Of a stretch of 64,000 nucleotides of DNA, positions 41,289 to 49,003 are shown piece after piece (the stretch's first letter is position 1; each line of letters opens with the position of its first letter). The notes beneath the pieces are model-generated. The model was not told where the DNA came from. It saw only the letters and a list, made by a program, of their open reading frames with translations, and did no database searches. The position numbers and the translations under genes were made by a program. The stretch covers positions 121,884-185,883 of the forward strand of contig NZ_BCQT01000016.1 of assembly GCF_001552215.1 (NCBI RefSeq), written 5' to 3'. The DNA comes from Actinomadura macra NBRC 14102 (lineage in GTDB: Bacteria > Actinomycetota > Actinomycetes > Streptosporangiales > Streptosporangiaceae).

Positions 41289-42239
41289 ATGACCGAGGAC
41301 AGTGCGCGGCCCACGGGGCCGGGAGACTTCATCGCCGAACTCAACGCATTCTACGAATCCTGCAACCGGCCTCCCTACCGCAAGCTCGCGGAGATCTCCG
41401 AGCATCTGGGTGAGCTGTACGGAAAGCGCGGCTTGCCGGTGCTGTCCGCGACCGCAGTGTTCGAGGTACTCGCCGGCCGCCGCAAGCGGGTGCCGACTTC
41501 GGCCTGGGTGGCCAGTTTCATCCTGTGCTGCCAGCGCCGCGCCTGGGAGACGGGCGTCCGCCCGTCCGACCCCGGCATCGACACCCTCCCCCACTGGCAG
41601 TCCCGGCTGCGCGCCGCTCAGGGCCCGCCATCCTCCGGCCTGCCACCGCAGGCCGGCACATCGCCGGGCAAGATCCCGAATCCCCGCGAAGCCGACGCCA
41701 GGCCGAAAGACGCAGGCCCTTCGGCGCGAGGCCGGGAAGGGGCCGAGGGCGGGTCGGATGGCGGCCGCCTCCAGTCGCCGGAGGGAACGGTGGTCCCGGT
41801 GCGGTTGACGGGATCGCAGCGGGCGGCGGTCGCCGACTACGGGGAGCATGGTCGGGATCTCGCCGGACGGGCGGCGAACGGGGACGCCGACGCCGTCTAC
41901 CGGGTGGCTGTGCTGCTCGGCACCGACTCCACGCGGGGACCGGAGGCGGTGGCGCTGTTGATCGAGGCCGCGGCGGGCGAGCATCCGCAGGCGCTTGACC
42001 TGCTGGACTCCAGCCCCAGCGGGCTCGACCACCATCAGGCGGCCCAGCACGCGTTCCGGCTCGGCGAGTCGGCGGCCCGTGCGGGTGCGCCGGCGACGGC
42101 GCTCGCCTACTACAAGGCCGCGGTCGGGGGCGGGCTGCTGGACGCCGCCTTCAAGATCACCGAGATTCTGCGGGGAGCCGGAGCCGAGCTCGCGGACTCG
42201 TCGTGGCTGGCTCCCGCCGGGGGGCCGGAAGGCGGCTGA
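41289..42239 (+). CDS. Hypothetical protein with N-terminal HTH-like domain and Sel1/TPR-like C-terminus
   Basis: The protein has 316 residues. Residues 10-95 (FIAELNAFYESCNRPPYRKL to TSAWVASFILCC) match the N-terminal module seen in many actinobacterial proteins that recalls a degenerate helix-turn-helix. A Pro/Gly-rich linker (110-170) follows. Residues 180-300 form repeated short helices (AVYRVAVLLGTDSTRGPEAV, then AFRLGESAARAGAPATALAY), a Sel1 or TPR-like array. It lies 185 bases after the XRE gene in the same direction and may act with it. No enzyme motif is visible. Confidence 0.65.
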   Translation: MTEDSARPTGPGDFIAELNAFYESCNRPPYRKLAEISEHLGELYGKRGLPVLSATAVFEVLAGRRKRVPTSAWVASFILCCQRRAWETGVRPSDPGIDTLPHWQSRLRAAQGPPSSGLPPQAGTSPGKIPNPREADARPKDAGPSARGREGAEGGSDGGRLQSPEGTVVPVRLTGSQRAAVADYGEHGRDLAGRAANGDADAVYRVAVLLGTDSTRGPEAVALLIEAAAGEHPQALDLLDSSPSGLDHHQAAQHAFRLGESAARAGAPATALAYYKAAVGGGLLDAAFKITEILRGAGAELADSSWLAPAGGPEGG

Positions 42240-42279
42240 CCGTACCGGATCGTTCCACAACGTTCTAGATGGACCCGAT

Positions 42280-42301
42280 CCCGGCATCTCACGGTGCCGG
42301 G
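42280..42301 (+). terminator. Hairpin downstream of the HTH/Sel1-like gene
   Basis: CCCGGCA-TCTCACGG-TGCCGGG is a perfect 7-bp stem with an 8-base loop, about 40 bases after the stop. No T tract follows, so efficiency is uncertain. Confidence 0.4.
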
Positions 42302-42355
42302 ACGCGGCCGCTCGGCATGCTCGAACGGTCGCCGAACGAAAGTGGTTCACCGTGC

Positions 42356-42565
42356 ATGGCCCCCACGCATCCTGCCCAGGCCCGTACTCCCCTCGGCCTC
42401 CCCTGCGGGCCGCGGTCCCATGACGAGCTGGCGATCGGCGTGCTGCTCACCGCGCAGTGGATGCTGGCCACCGGGCGGCGGCTGGAGGACTACCCGGCGC
42501 TTCACCACCTGGAGGAGGACCAGCTGATCGAGTTCTGGGCGGACGGCGAGATGGACGGCGGCTAG
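42356..42565 (+). CDS. Small hypothetical protein
   Basis: The 69-residue protein from ATG 42356 has a Pro-rich first third. A helical part follows (RSHDELAIGVLLTAQWMLAT, GRRLEDYPALHHLEEDQLIE) ending FWADGEMDGG. The composition is natural for a real small protein, but no family is recognised. Its stop overlaps by four bases with the convergent methyltransferase gene. Confidence 0.45.
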   Translation: MAPTHPAQARTPLGLPCGPRSHDELAIGVLLTAQWMLATGRRLEDYPALHHLEEDQLIEFWADGEMDGG

Positions 42566-43365
42566 GGCTTGCGGCCCAGCCCGCCGAAGGCGTCGACGGC
42601 CTCCGGGGGCTCCCCGACGGTCACCTCGGGCCGCCATCGCGTCACCGAGACCACGCCGGGCTCCAGGAGTTCGAGCCCGGCGAAGAACCGTTCGATCTGC
42701 TCGGGGCTGCGCAGGACGAGGCCGGCGTTGCCCGAGGCGTTCCACACCTCGACGATCCGGTCCGACGCTTCGCGGTGGACGACGTTCGTGCCGTCGTACA
42801 TGGCGAAGTAGCTGCCGGAGGGGAGGGCGTCCAGGAGCCGCCGCACGATCGAGTACGCCTCGTCGTCGTCGGTGATGAACTCCAGGATGCCCATCAGCGT
42901 CAGCCCGATCGGCCGGGTGAAGTCCAGCGTTTTCGCGGCGCCTTCGAGGATGTGCTCGGGTTCGCGCAGGTCTGCGTCGATATAGGCGGTCACGCCCTCC
43001 GGAGTGCTGGTGAGCAGCGCCTGCGCGTGCGCGAGGACCAACGGGTCGTTGTCGACGTACACGATCCGCGACTCGGGCGCCGCGCGCTGGGCGACCTCGT
43101 GGGTGTTGTCGACCGTGGGCAAGCCCGTCCCGATGTCGATGAACTGGCGGATACCGGCCTCGGCCGCCATGTGCCAGACCACCCGGTTGAGGAAGAGCCG
43201 GGACGCGCGCGCGAGCCGCGCCACGTCGGGCAGCATCCCGAGGATCTGGTCGCCGACCTCGCGGTCCACGGGATAGTTGTCCTTGCCGCCGAGCCAGTAA
43301 TTCCAGATGCGCGCCACATGCGAGACGGTGGTGTCGATCTCCGGCCCGGGTCCCTGTTCGCTCAT
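42562..43365 (-). CDS. SAM-dependent methyltransferase, Methyltransf_19 (DUF574) family
   Basis: The 267-residue paralogue of the protein at 17937 reads ARIWNYWLGGKDNYPVDREV, QFIDIGTGLPTVDNTHEVAQ, IVYVDNDPLVLAHAQALL, GLTLMGILEFITDDDEAYS and a C-terminal FFAGLELLEPGVVSVTRWRP. The SAM-binding elements are intact. The substrate is unknown. It is a single gene between a small convergent ORF and the PepSY gene. Confidence 0.87.
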   Translation of the reverse strand: MSEQGPGPEIDTTVSHVARIWNYWLGGKDNYPVDREVGDQILGMLPDVARLARASRLFLNRVVWHMAAEAGIRQFIDIGTGLPTVDNTHEVAQRAAPESRIVYVDNDPLVLAHAQALLTSTPEGVTAYIDADLREPEHILEGAAKTLDFTRPIGLTLMGILEFITDDDEAYSIVRRLLDALPSGSYFAMYDGTNVVHREASDRIVEVWNASGNAGLVLRSPEQIERFFAGLELLEPGVVSVTRWRPEVTVGEPPEAVDAFGGLGRKP

Positions 43366-43484
43366 GCGCGCCCTCCCCTGCTCGCGGAATCACCGGTGGC
43401 CTCCATCTTTGCCCGGTGGCCGCCGCGACGACAGGGCGGTCGTGCCCCGCCGCCACAGTCGGCCATTTCCCCGGACGCGGCGGT

Positions 43485-44066
43485 TCAGTCCTCGTCCACC
43501 GCGTTCGCGCGGAGCTCGGCGGTCCCGGCGTCCAGGACGATCTCGTGCTCGGTGCCGGCCGCGTCCGTCACGTCGACCTCCCAGACCGGCTTGCCCTGCC
43601 GCTGCCCGAAGTCCACCGAGGTCACGGTGCCCGGGACGGTCCTCAGCGCGGTCCCGGCGGCGGACGAGGCGGTGATCTTCGCTGCGCGCAGCGCGGCGGC
43701 CGTCGCCGGGTCGCCGCGGTCGTCGCCCTCGTCGCCGTCGTGGTCCGCGCGGCCGGCCGCGACCCGGCCCGATCCCGCGTCGACGGTCACGTCCCGCCAG
43801 GTGCCGTCGCGGGCCAGGAGATCGATCTCCCAGACGGCGCGGCCTCCCTCATCGTCCAGCTCGACCTCCTCCGCCACGCCCGGGACGGCCGCGAGCGCCG
43901 CATCCGCCGCCTGTGCCGCCGTGACCCGTGCCCCCGCCGGGGCGCCGGCCTTGGCGCCGTCATCGCGCGCGGCGGCGAGGGCGGTCGCGGTCCCGCCGAC
44001 GGCGAGGACGGCGGCGGCGCCCCCCGCCACCAGCAGCCCACGGCCGGAACGGATGTCGATCTTCAT
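43485..44066 (-). CDS. PepSY-domain exported protein
   Basis: The 193-residue protein has an N-terminal hydrophobic segment (residues 9-33, LLVAGGAAAVLAVGGTATALA), a signal peptide or anchor. Two PepSY modules follow: VTAAQAADAALAAVPGVAEE with AVWEIDLLARDG, and AAKITASSAAGTALRTVPGT with PVWEVDVTDAAG. The linker RADHDGDEGDDRGD is acidic and may bind metal. PepSY proteins sit beside two-component systems and modulate proteases or sense ions. The gene is divergent from an OmpR-type system with direct repeats between. Confidence 0.85.
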   Translation of the reverse strand: MKIDIRSGRGLLVAGGAAAVLAVGGTATALAAARDDGAKAGAPAGARVTAAQAADAALAAVPGVAEEVELDDEGGRAVWEIDLLARDGTWRDVTVDAGSGRVAAGRADHDGDEGDDRGDPATAAALRAAKITASSAAGTALRTVPGTVTSVDFGQRQGKPVWEVDVTDAAGTEHEIVLDAGTAELRANAVDED

Positions 44067-44136
44067 GGGGTTCCCTCCGGTTCGGTGTCGCGGCCGGGCC
44101 CCGGCCGCCGGACGAGAACCACCATGCCGAGCGTTC

Positions 44137-44174
44137 CTGAGCGGATGCTGAAGCAACCTGAAGCGGCCTTCAGG
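44137..44174. promoter_or_regulatory. OmpR-type direct repeats between PepSY and response-regulator genes
   Basis: CTGAG at 44137, CTGAAGC at 44148, CTGAAGC at 44158 and CTTCAGG at 44168 are spaced 11, 10 and 10 bases. This is one DNA turn apart, as expected for tandem binding by an OmpR/PhoB regulator. The last element is in inverted orientation. They lie 23 bases before the regulator start, so autoregulation is likely. Confidence 0.6.
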
Positions 44175-44196
44175 AAGGGCCTGGCACCCTGAGGGC

Positions 44197-44877
44197 ATGC
44201 GGCTGCTGATCGTGGAGGATGAGAAACGCCTGGCCACGTCCCTCGCGCGGGGGCTGACGGCCGAGGGTTTCGTGGTGGAGGTCGTCCATGACGGGGCCAC
44301 CGGGCTGAGCCGGGCGAGCGGGCACGGGTACGACCTGATCATCCTGGACGTCATGCTGCCCGGGATGAACGGCTACCGGGTGTGCGCGGCGCTGCGCGCG
44401 GCGGGTGACGAGACGCCGATCCTCATGCTGACCGCCAAGGACGGCGAGTACGACGAGGCGGAGGGCCTGGACACCGGCGCGGACGACTATCTCACCAAGC
44501 CGTTCTCGTACGTGGTGCTGGTGGCGCGCATCCGCGCGCTGCTGCGCCGCCGGACGCGCGGCGCCGCCCCGTCCATCACGCTGGGCGACCTCACCGTGGA
44601 CCCGGCGGCGCGACGGGTGTTCCGCGGGGACGAGGAGGTCGAGCTGACCGCCAAGGAGTTCGCGGTGCTGGAGCACCTGGCCTCGAACGCGGGCCGGGTG
44701 GTGTCGAAGGCGCAGATCATGGAGGCGGTGTGGGACTTCGCCTACGACGGCGACCCAAACATCGTCGAGGTGTACGTGAGCGCGCTGCGCCGCAAGCTCG
44801 ACGTGCCGTTCGGCCGCCGGTCCATCACGACGGTGCGGGGATCGGGCTACCGGCTGGGCCGGGAGGGGGGCGCCTGA
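44197..44877 (+). CDS. OmpR/PhoB-type response regulator
   Basis: The protein has 226 residues. The receiver domain reads RLLIVEDEKRLATSLARGL with Asp51 in LIILDVMLPGMNGY, then MLTAKDGEYDEAEGLDTGAD and LTKPFSYVVLVARIRALLRR. The winged-helix effector reads VELTAKEFAVLEHLASNAGR, VVSKAQIMEAVWDFAYDGDP and TTVRGSGYRLG. It resembles regulators of small-molecule or metal stress near PepSY genes. The kinase gene follows one base later. Confidence 0.92.
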   Translation: MRLLIVEDEKRLATSLARGLTAEGFVVEVVHDGATGLSRASGHGYDLIILDVMLPGMNGYRVCAALRAAGDETPILMLTAKDGEYDEAEGLDTGADDYLTKPFSYVVLVARIRALLRRRTRGAAPSITLGDLTVDPAARRVFRGDEEVELTAKEFAVLEHLASNAGRVVSKAQIMEAVWDFAYDGDPNIVEVYVSALRRKLDVPFGRRSITTVRGSGYRLGREGGA

Positions 44878-44878
44878 C

Positions 44879-46312
44879 ATGCATGTTTCGTCCGTCCGGG
44901 CGCGGACGACGCTGGCGGCGACCGCCGTGGTCACGGTCGCGCTGGCTGCGGCGGGGCTCGCGGTGGTCCTGGTGCTGGGCTCCAGCCTCGGCGAGCAGGC
45001 GGATCTGCAAGCCGAGGTGGCCGCCCGCGAGGTCGCCTCGCAGCTCGCGGCGGGAACGGCTTATGCCGGGCTGGACCTGCCGGACGGGGACGACCACCCG
45101 GTCCAGGTCGTGGACGAGAGCGGGCGGGTGCGCGCGGCGAGCGAGGACCTGGGCGCGATCGAGGGCACCGGTTCCCCGAACGTGCGGCCCGCGCCGTCCG
45201 GCGGCGACCGGACGCCTGGCGGTTCGGGCGATGACGACGATGACGATCCGGCGCGCGGCTCGGTCTCCGGGGACGACCCGCACCTGTCCACCGGAACCGC
45301 GACCGTCGAGGGCCACTCCGCCGGGTATCGGTTCGCGGCGGTCAAGGTGACCACCCCCGGCGGCGAGACCGTCACGGTGTACGCGGGCGCGGACCTCGCC
45401 GCGGCGCGCGACGCCGTCGGAACGGTCACCCGGGTGATGCTCGCGGGCCTGCCGCTGCTGCTGGCCGTGGTGGCGGGCGTGACCTGGCTGGTGACGCGGC
45501 GGGCGCTGCGGCCGGTGGCCGCGGTCCGCGCGGAGCTGGCCGAGATCACCGTGTCCGGCGACCTGGCCCGGCGGGTCCCGGTGCCGGGCTCGCGGGACGA
45601 GGTCGCTGGACTGGCCACCACGACGAACGAGACCCTCGCCGCGCTGGAGGCGTCGGTGGCGCGGCAGCGCGGTTTCGTCGCGGACGCCTCGCACGAGCTG
45701 CGCAGCCCGATCGCGTCGCTGCGCACACAGCTGGAGGTCGCGGCGGCGCATCCGGAGCTGCTGGACGTGGCCGGCCTGGTGGACGATGTCGTCCGGCTCC
45801 AGCAACTGGCCGCCGACCTGCTCCTCCTCGCGCGGATCGACGCGGGCGACCGCCCGCCCGCCCGTCCGGTGGCCCTGGCGCCGCTGCTGCGAGACGACCT
45901 GGAGCACCGCAGCCCCCGCGTCCCCGTCGAGGCGTCGTTCGAGGACGACCCGCAGGTCATGGGGGTTCCAGCGCGGCTGGCGCGAGCGATGGGCAACCTG
46001 CTGGACAACGCCGTCCGACACGCGGACCACGCCGTCCGGCTGTCACTGCGTGAGGAAGGCGGCACGGCGGTCGTGGGAGTCTCCGACGACGGCCCGGGAG
46101 TGCCGGCCGCCGACCGTGAGCGGATCTTCGAGCGGTTCGTCCGGCTGGACGACGCGCGGAGCCGGGACGAGGGCGGCGCGGGGCTCGGGCTGGCCATCGC
46201 CCGCGATCTGGTCCGCGCGCACGGCGGGGACGTCACCGTGGGCGAGGCTCCCGGCGGCGGTGCCCTCTTCGAGGTGCGGCTGCCCGTTAGCCGAGGAGCT
46301 GGCGGGCGATGA
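44879..46312 (+). CDS. Sensor histidine kinase with HAMP and acidic sensor loop
   Basis: The protein has 477 residues. The first membrane helix spans about 14-36. An extracytoplasmic domain (37-185) contains six consecutive Asp residues (118-123), a possible cation site. The second helix is 187-206, then HAMP (RRALRPVAAVRAELAEI), H-box FVADASHELRSPIASLR with His272, N-box MGNLLDNAVRHA, and G1/G2 VSDDGPGVP and GGAGLGLAIARDLV. Its 3' end overlaps the convergent acyl-CoA dehydrogenase gene by 26 bases. Confidence 0.9.
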   Translation: MHVSSVRARTTLAATAVVTVALAAAGLAVVLVLGSSLGEQADLQAEVAAREVASQLAAGTAYAGLDLPDGDDHPVQVVDESGRVRAASEDLGAIEGTGSPNVRPAPSGGDRTPGGSGDDDDDDPARGSVSGDDPHLSTGTATVEGHSAGYRFAAVKVTTPGGETVTVYAGADLAAARDAVGTVTRVMLAGLPLLLAVVAGVTWLVTRRALRPVAAVRAELAEITVSGDLARRVPVPGSRDEVAGLATTTNETLAALEASVARQRGFVADASHELRSPIASLRTQLEVAAAHPELLDVAGLVDDVVRLQQLAADLLLLARIDAGDRPPARPVALAPLLRDDLEHRSPRVPVEASFEDDPQVMGVPARLARAMGNLLDNAVRHADHAVRLSLREEGGTAVVGVSDDGPGVPAADRERIFERFVRLDDARSRDEGGAGLGLAIARDLVRAHGGDVTVGEAPGGGALFEVRLPVSRGAGGR

Positions 46313-47453
46313 CCATCCGCTGGATCTGGTTGGTCCCCTCATAGATCTGCGTGATCTTGGCATCCCGCATCATCCGCTCCACCGGGAAGTCCCGCGTGTA
46401 GCCGTACCCGCCCAGCAGCTGCACCGCATCCGTCGTCACATCCATCGCCACGTCGGACGCCAACGCCTTACACGCCGACGACATCAGCGTCAGGTCCCCC
46501 ACCCGCTCCCCCCGCATCGCCCGCTCCGATTTCACCGCCGCGTGATACGTCAACTGCCGCGCCCCCTCCAACCGCATCGCCATATCCGCCAACATGAACC
46601 GGACCCCTTGAAAATCACCGATCGCCTGCCCGAACTGCCGCCGCTCCCGCACATACCCCAGCGCGAAGTCCAACGCCCCCTGCGCGATCCCCAGCGCCTG
46701 AGCCGCGATCGTGATCCGCGTGTGATCCAGCGTCGCCAACGCCGTCTTGAAGCCCGAACCCTGCGCACCGATCATCCGGTCACCGGGAATCCGCACCCCC
46801 TCCAATATCACCTGCCGCGTCGGTGACCCCTTGATCCCCAGCTTGCGCTCCTTCGGACCGAACGAGACGCCCGCATCGTCCGCCTCCACCACGAACGCCG
46901 AGATCCCCCGCGCCCCCAACTCGGGATCCGTCACCGCCATCACCGTGTAGAAGCGCGACACCCCCGCATTGGTGATCCACGTCTTCACCCCGTCCAGCAC
47001 CCACCCATCACCATCACGCACCGCCCGCGTCCGCATTGCCGCCGCATCCGAGCCCGCCTCAGCCTCCGACAACGCATAGGAGAACATCGCCTCCCCCGCC
47101 GCCACCGGCCCCAGATACCGCTCCCGCAACTCCTCCGAACCCGACAACAGCAACGGCACCGTTCCCAACTTGTTCACCGCCGGGATCAATGACGACGACG
47201 CGCACACACGCGCCACCTCTTCGATCACGATCACCGTCGCCAACGCATCCGCGCCCGCACCCCCGTACGCCTCCGGCACGTGCACCGCGTGCAATCCATT
47301 GCCCGCCAACGCGTCCAACGCCTCCTGCGGGAAGCGCGACTCCTCATCAACCTCCGCGGCGAAAGGCGCGATCTTCGCCTCGGCCAGCTCCCGTACCGTG
47401 GCCCGCAACAACTCGTGCTCTTCCGACGGCGCGTACAGCGGAAAGTCGCTCAT
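46287..47453 (-). CDS. Acyl-CoA dehydrogenase
   Basis: The 388-residue flavoprotein has FSYALSEAEAGSDAAAMRTR, WVLDGVKTWITNAGVSRFYT, LGIKGSPTRQVILEG, RRQFGQAIGDFQGVRFMLAD, QLLGGYGYTRDFPVERMMRD and ITQIYEGTNQIQRMVI with catalytic Glu in YEGTNQ. It oxidises a short or branched acyl-CoA. The coding strand uses G-ending codons heavily and Leu as TTG far more than neighbouring genes, which favour CTG/CTC. It is monocistronic. A dyad-rich site lies upstream. Confidence 0.9.
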   Translation of the reverse strand: MSDFPLYAPSEEHELLRATVRELAEAKIAPFAAEVDEESRFPQEALDALAGNGLHAVHVPEAYGGAGADALATVIVIEEVARVCASSSLIPAVNKLGTVPLLLSGSEELRERYLGPVAAGEAMFSYALSEAEAGSDAAAMRTRAVRDGDGWVLDGVKTWITNAGVSRFYTVMAVTDPELGARGISAFVVEADDAGVSFGPKERKLGIKGSPTRQVILEGVRIPGDRMIGAQGSGFKTALATLDHTRITIAAQALGIAQGALDFALGYVRERRQFGQAIGDFQGVRFMLADMAMRLEGARQLTYHAAVKSERAMRGERVGDLTLMSSACKALASDVAMDVTTDAVQLLGGYGYTRDFPVERMMRDAKITQIYEGTNQIQRMVIARQLLG

Positions 47454-47487
47454 TGTTCCTCCACGTGGCGGGGCCCTGACCGATTAC

Positions 47488-47514
47488 TTTGACGACAAAT
47501 ATTTGGACGCCAAA
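47488..47514. promoter_or_regulatory. Overlapping dyads upstream of the acyl-CoA dehydrogenase gene
   Basis: Three overlapping inverted repeats share AT-rich sequence: TTTG-ACGA-CAAA (47488-47499), the perfect palindrome CAAATATTTG (47496-47505) and TTTGG-ACG-CCAAA (47502-47514). They lie 35-61 bases upstream of the minus-strand start and suggest a MarR- or TetR-type operator. Confidence 0.55.
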
Positions 47515-47700
47515 ATAATCGAGCGGCGCGCGCGCCGTCAAGCGCCGCGACCGCCACGACATCCCCCTCACGTGCCTGGCCATAGCCGGACACATACCGG
47601 TATCGGTCCAGCCCAGTGACGACCGGTGCGCCCAGAGTTACCGTCATTTGTGCCGGTCACGGCACCGGCGGGTGGCGCCGGTGAGGGAGAGGGGACCTCC

Positions 47701-48564
47701 ATGCCATTGAGCGTCGTCAAGGGGCAGTACCGCATCCTGCGCACCGAACCCGATGGGGACTCCGTCCGGTTCGTCCCCGACGACCGCGAAGCGTTCACCA
47801 AACTCCGCCTGAGGGCCCGGGTTAACAAGACCGGCGGCGCGCAACTCCGGCTCGACGCGATCGACGCGCTGGAGACGCACTACGCGCCGACCACCCACGG
47901 CGGGCACGCCCACCACCAGCCGCTGGAACTGGCACACGCCGCCCGTGACCGGCTCCTCGACCTGCTCGGGTTCCAGGAGGTACGGCACGACGGCGAGCGG
48001 GTCGTGGCGGCGTCACCGGAGCAGACCGCCGGGTACATCCTCACGCGCTTCGCCGACACGCACGGGCGGCCGGTGTCGTTCGCGTTCACCGGGGAGACCG
48101 ACCACGACGATCTCGCGTCGGTCCGCGTCGACGCGCCGCTGCTGCGCCAGAGCACCAACCATCGGCTCGTCGCGGACGGCCTCGTCTACCCGACGTTCTA
48201 CAGCAAGCTCTTCCCCGACCTTCGCGAGGAGCTGACGGCGGCGACCGAGAAGGCCCGCGCCGCCAAGACGGGCGTGTGGGCGGAGGACGTCACCACCTCC
48301 GGCGCCACCATCACCGCGGTCGCCGACCTGGACGACCGGCTCGTCCTGTTGCCCAAGCTGTACCGGCGCCTCGCCGACTACTTCGCACTCGGCGGCGGGA
48401 ACCCCGACCTCGACGGGTTCCGGGAGTTCCTGGCGACGCGAGACGACCGGCTGTTCGTCATCTCCGGCGCGCACGCCACCGGGCTGGACACCGTCGTCGA
48501 GGTGGACGACCAGACCGTCCGGCTGACCCGCCCGCCCGAAGACCTGATCTTCATCGAAGCCTAG
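47701..48564 (+). CDS. Staphylococcal-nuclease-like (SNase/TNase-fold) protein
   Basis: The 287-residue protein has an SNase-like N-terminal part: YRILRTEPDGDSVRFVP (DGDSV motif), RLRARVNKTGGAQLRLDAID and ALETHY, matching the R-x-x-x-I-D-x-x-E active-site pattern. LVADGLVYPTFYSKLFPDLR and EKARAAKTGVWAED correspond to the C-terminal helix of SNase domains. The last 100 residues are a family-specific extension. No signal peptide is seen, so an intracellular nuclease or nucleic-acid-binding role is likely. ATG 47701 follows GGGAGAGGGG. Confidence 0.72.
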   Translation: MPLSVVKGQYRILRTEPDGDSVRFVPDDREAFTKLRLRARVNKTGGAQLRLDAIDALETHYAPTTHGGHAHHQPLELAHAARDRLLDLLGFQEVRHDGERVVAASPEQTAGYILTRFADTHGRPVSFAFTGETDHDDLASVRVDAPLLRQSTNHRLVADGLVYPTFYSKLFPDLREELTAATEKARAAKTGVWAEDVTTSGATITAVADLDDRLVLLPKLYRRLADYFALGGGNPDLDGFREFLATRDDRLFVISGAHATGLDTVVEVDDQTVRLTRPPEDLIFIEA

Positions 48565-48604
48565 GCGGGACGCATGCCGACAATGGACGACAGGAAACCC
48601 TCCA

Positions 48605-48679
48605 TGGTGCCGCCCAGAGGAGTCGAACCTCTATACCCGGGGTAAGAGCCCGGTGTCCTCCCAGTTGAACGAGAGCGGC
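48605..48679 (-). tRNA. tRNA-Lys(CTT), CCA encoded
   Basis: A cloverleaf folds completely: acceptor GCCGCTC/GGGCGGC with one G-U pair, D-stem GTTC/GGAC, anticodon stem CCGGG/CCCGG with loop CTCTTAC (anticodon CTT), T-stem AGAGG/CCTCT with TTCGACT, discriminator A and encoded CCA. Length is 75 including CCA. Position 9 is C, which is unusual. Confidence 0.85.
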
Positions 48680-48683
48680 GAAA

Positions 48684-48724
48684 GTGCCCTCCGGCGGACG
48701 GTGGCGTCCGTTCCGCCAGGGCAC
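48684..48724. other. Extended stem-loop between tRNA-Lys and tRNA-Gly
   Basis: GTGCCCT at 48684-48690 pairs perfectly with AGGGCAC at 48718-48724. Inside it GGACG/CGTCC and GGC/GCC form a second stem around GTGG with short bulges. It may be a processing signal, a terminator/attenuator, or a degenerate tRNA-like element. Confidence 0.45.
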
Positions 48725-48768
48725 GGGCGAACCAGCCGGGGGTCGTTACTCCCGCCGGTCCAGTCCAG

Positions 48769-48840
48769 AGTCGCACTCGGGAATCGAACCCGATACTCCT
48801 GGGTGGAAGCCAGGTGCCTCACCATTTCGGCTTGTGCGAC
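48769..48840 (-). tRNA. tRNA-Gly(TCC)
   Basis: The acceptor GTCGCAC/GTGCGAC is fully paired. The D-stem is a 3-bp GCC/GGC. The anticodon stem CCTGG/CCAGG carries loop CTTCCAC (anticodon TCC). The T-stem TCGGG/CCCGA carries TTCGATT. The discriminator is T, as is common for bacterial tRNA-Gly. CCA is not encoded. Positions 8-9 read AA in place of the usual T8. Confidence 0.82.
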
Positions 48841-48865
48841 GTTCGCGGGGCGCCAGACCCCGCCG

Positions 48866-48939
48866 CGCCCCCACCAGGACTCGAACCTGGGACCTTCGCG
48901 TTCGTAGCGCGACGCTCTCATCCACTGAGCTACAGAGGC
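48866..48939 (-). tRNA. tRNA-Arg(ACG)
   Basis: The acceptor GCCTCTG/TGGGGGC pairs with several G-U pairs. The D-stem is GCTC/GAGC. The anticodon stem TCGCG/CGCGA has loop CTACGAA (anticodon ACG, read as inosine). The T-stem CCAGG/CCTGG carries TTCGAGT. The discriminator is G and CCA is not encoded. Total length is 74. Confidence 0.88.
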
Positions 48940-48953
48940 ATACAGAAATGAAC

Positions 48954-48984
48954 AGGCCGCCCGGGATATTCTCCCTGGCGGCCT
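48954..48984 (-). terminator. Hairpin terminator between the 29-residue ORF and tRNA-Arg
   Basis: AGGCCGCC/GGCGGCCT plus GGG/CCC with a single mismatch form an 11-bp stem and a 7-base loop. On the minus strand it is followed by TGTTCATTTCT, a fair T-rich tract. It lies about 20 bases past the small ORF stop. Confidence 0.65.
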
Positions 48985-49003
48985 CAGGTGGAGCCTGACG
49001 GCC

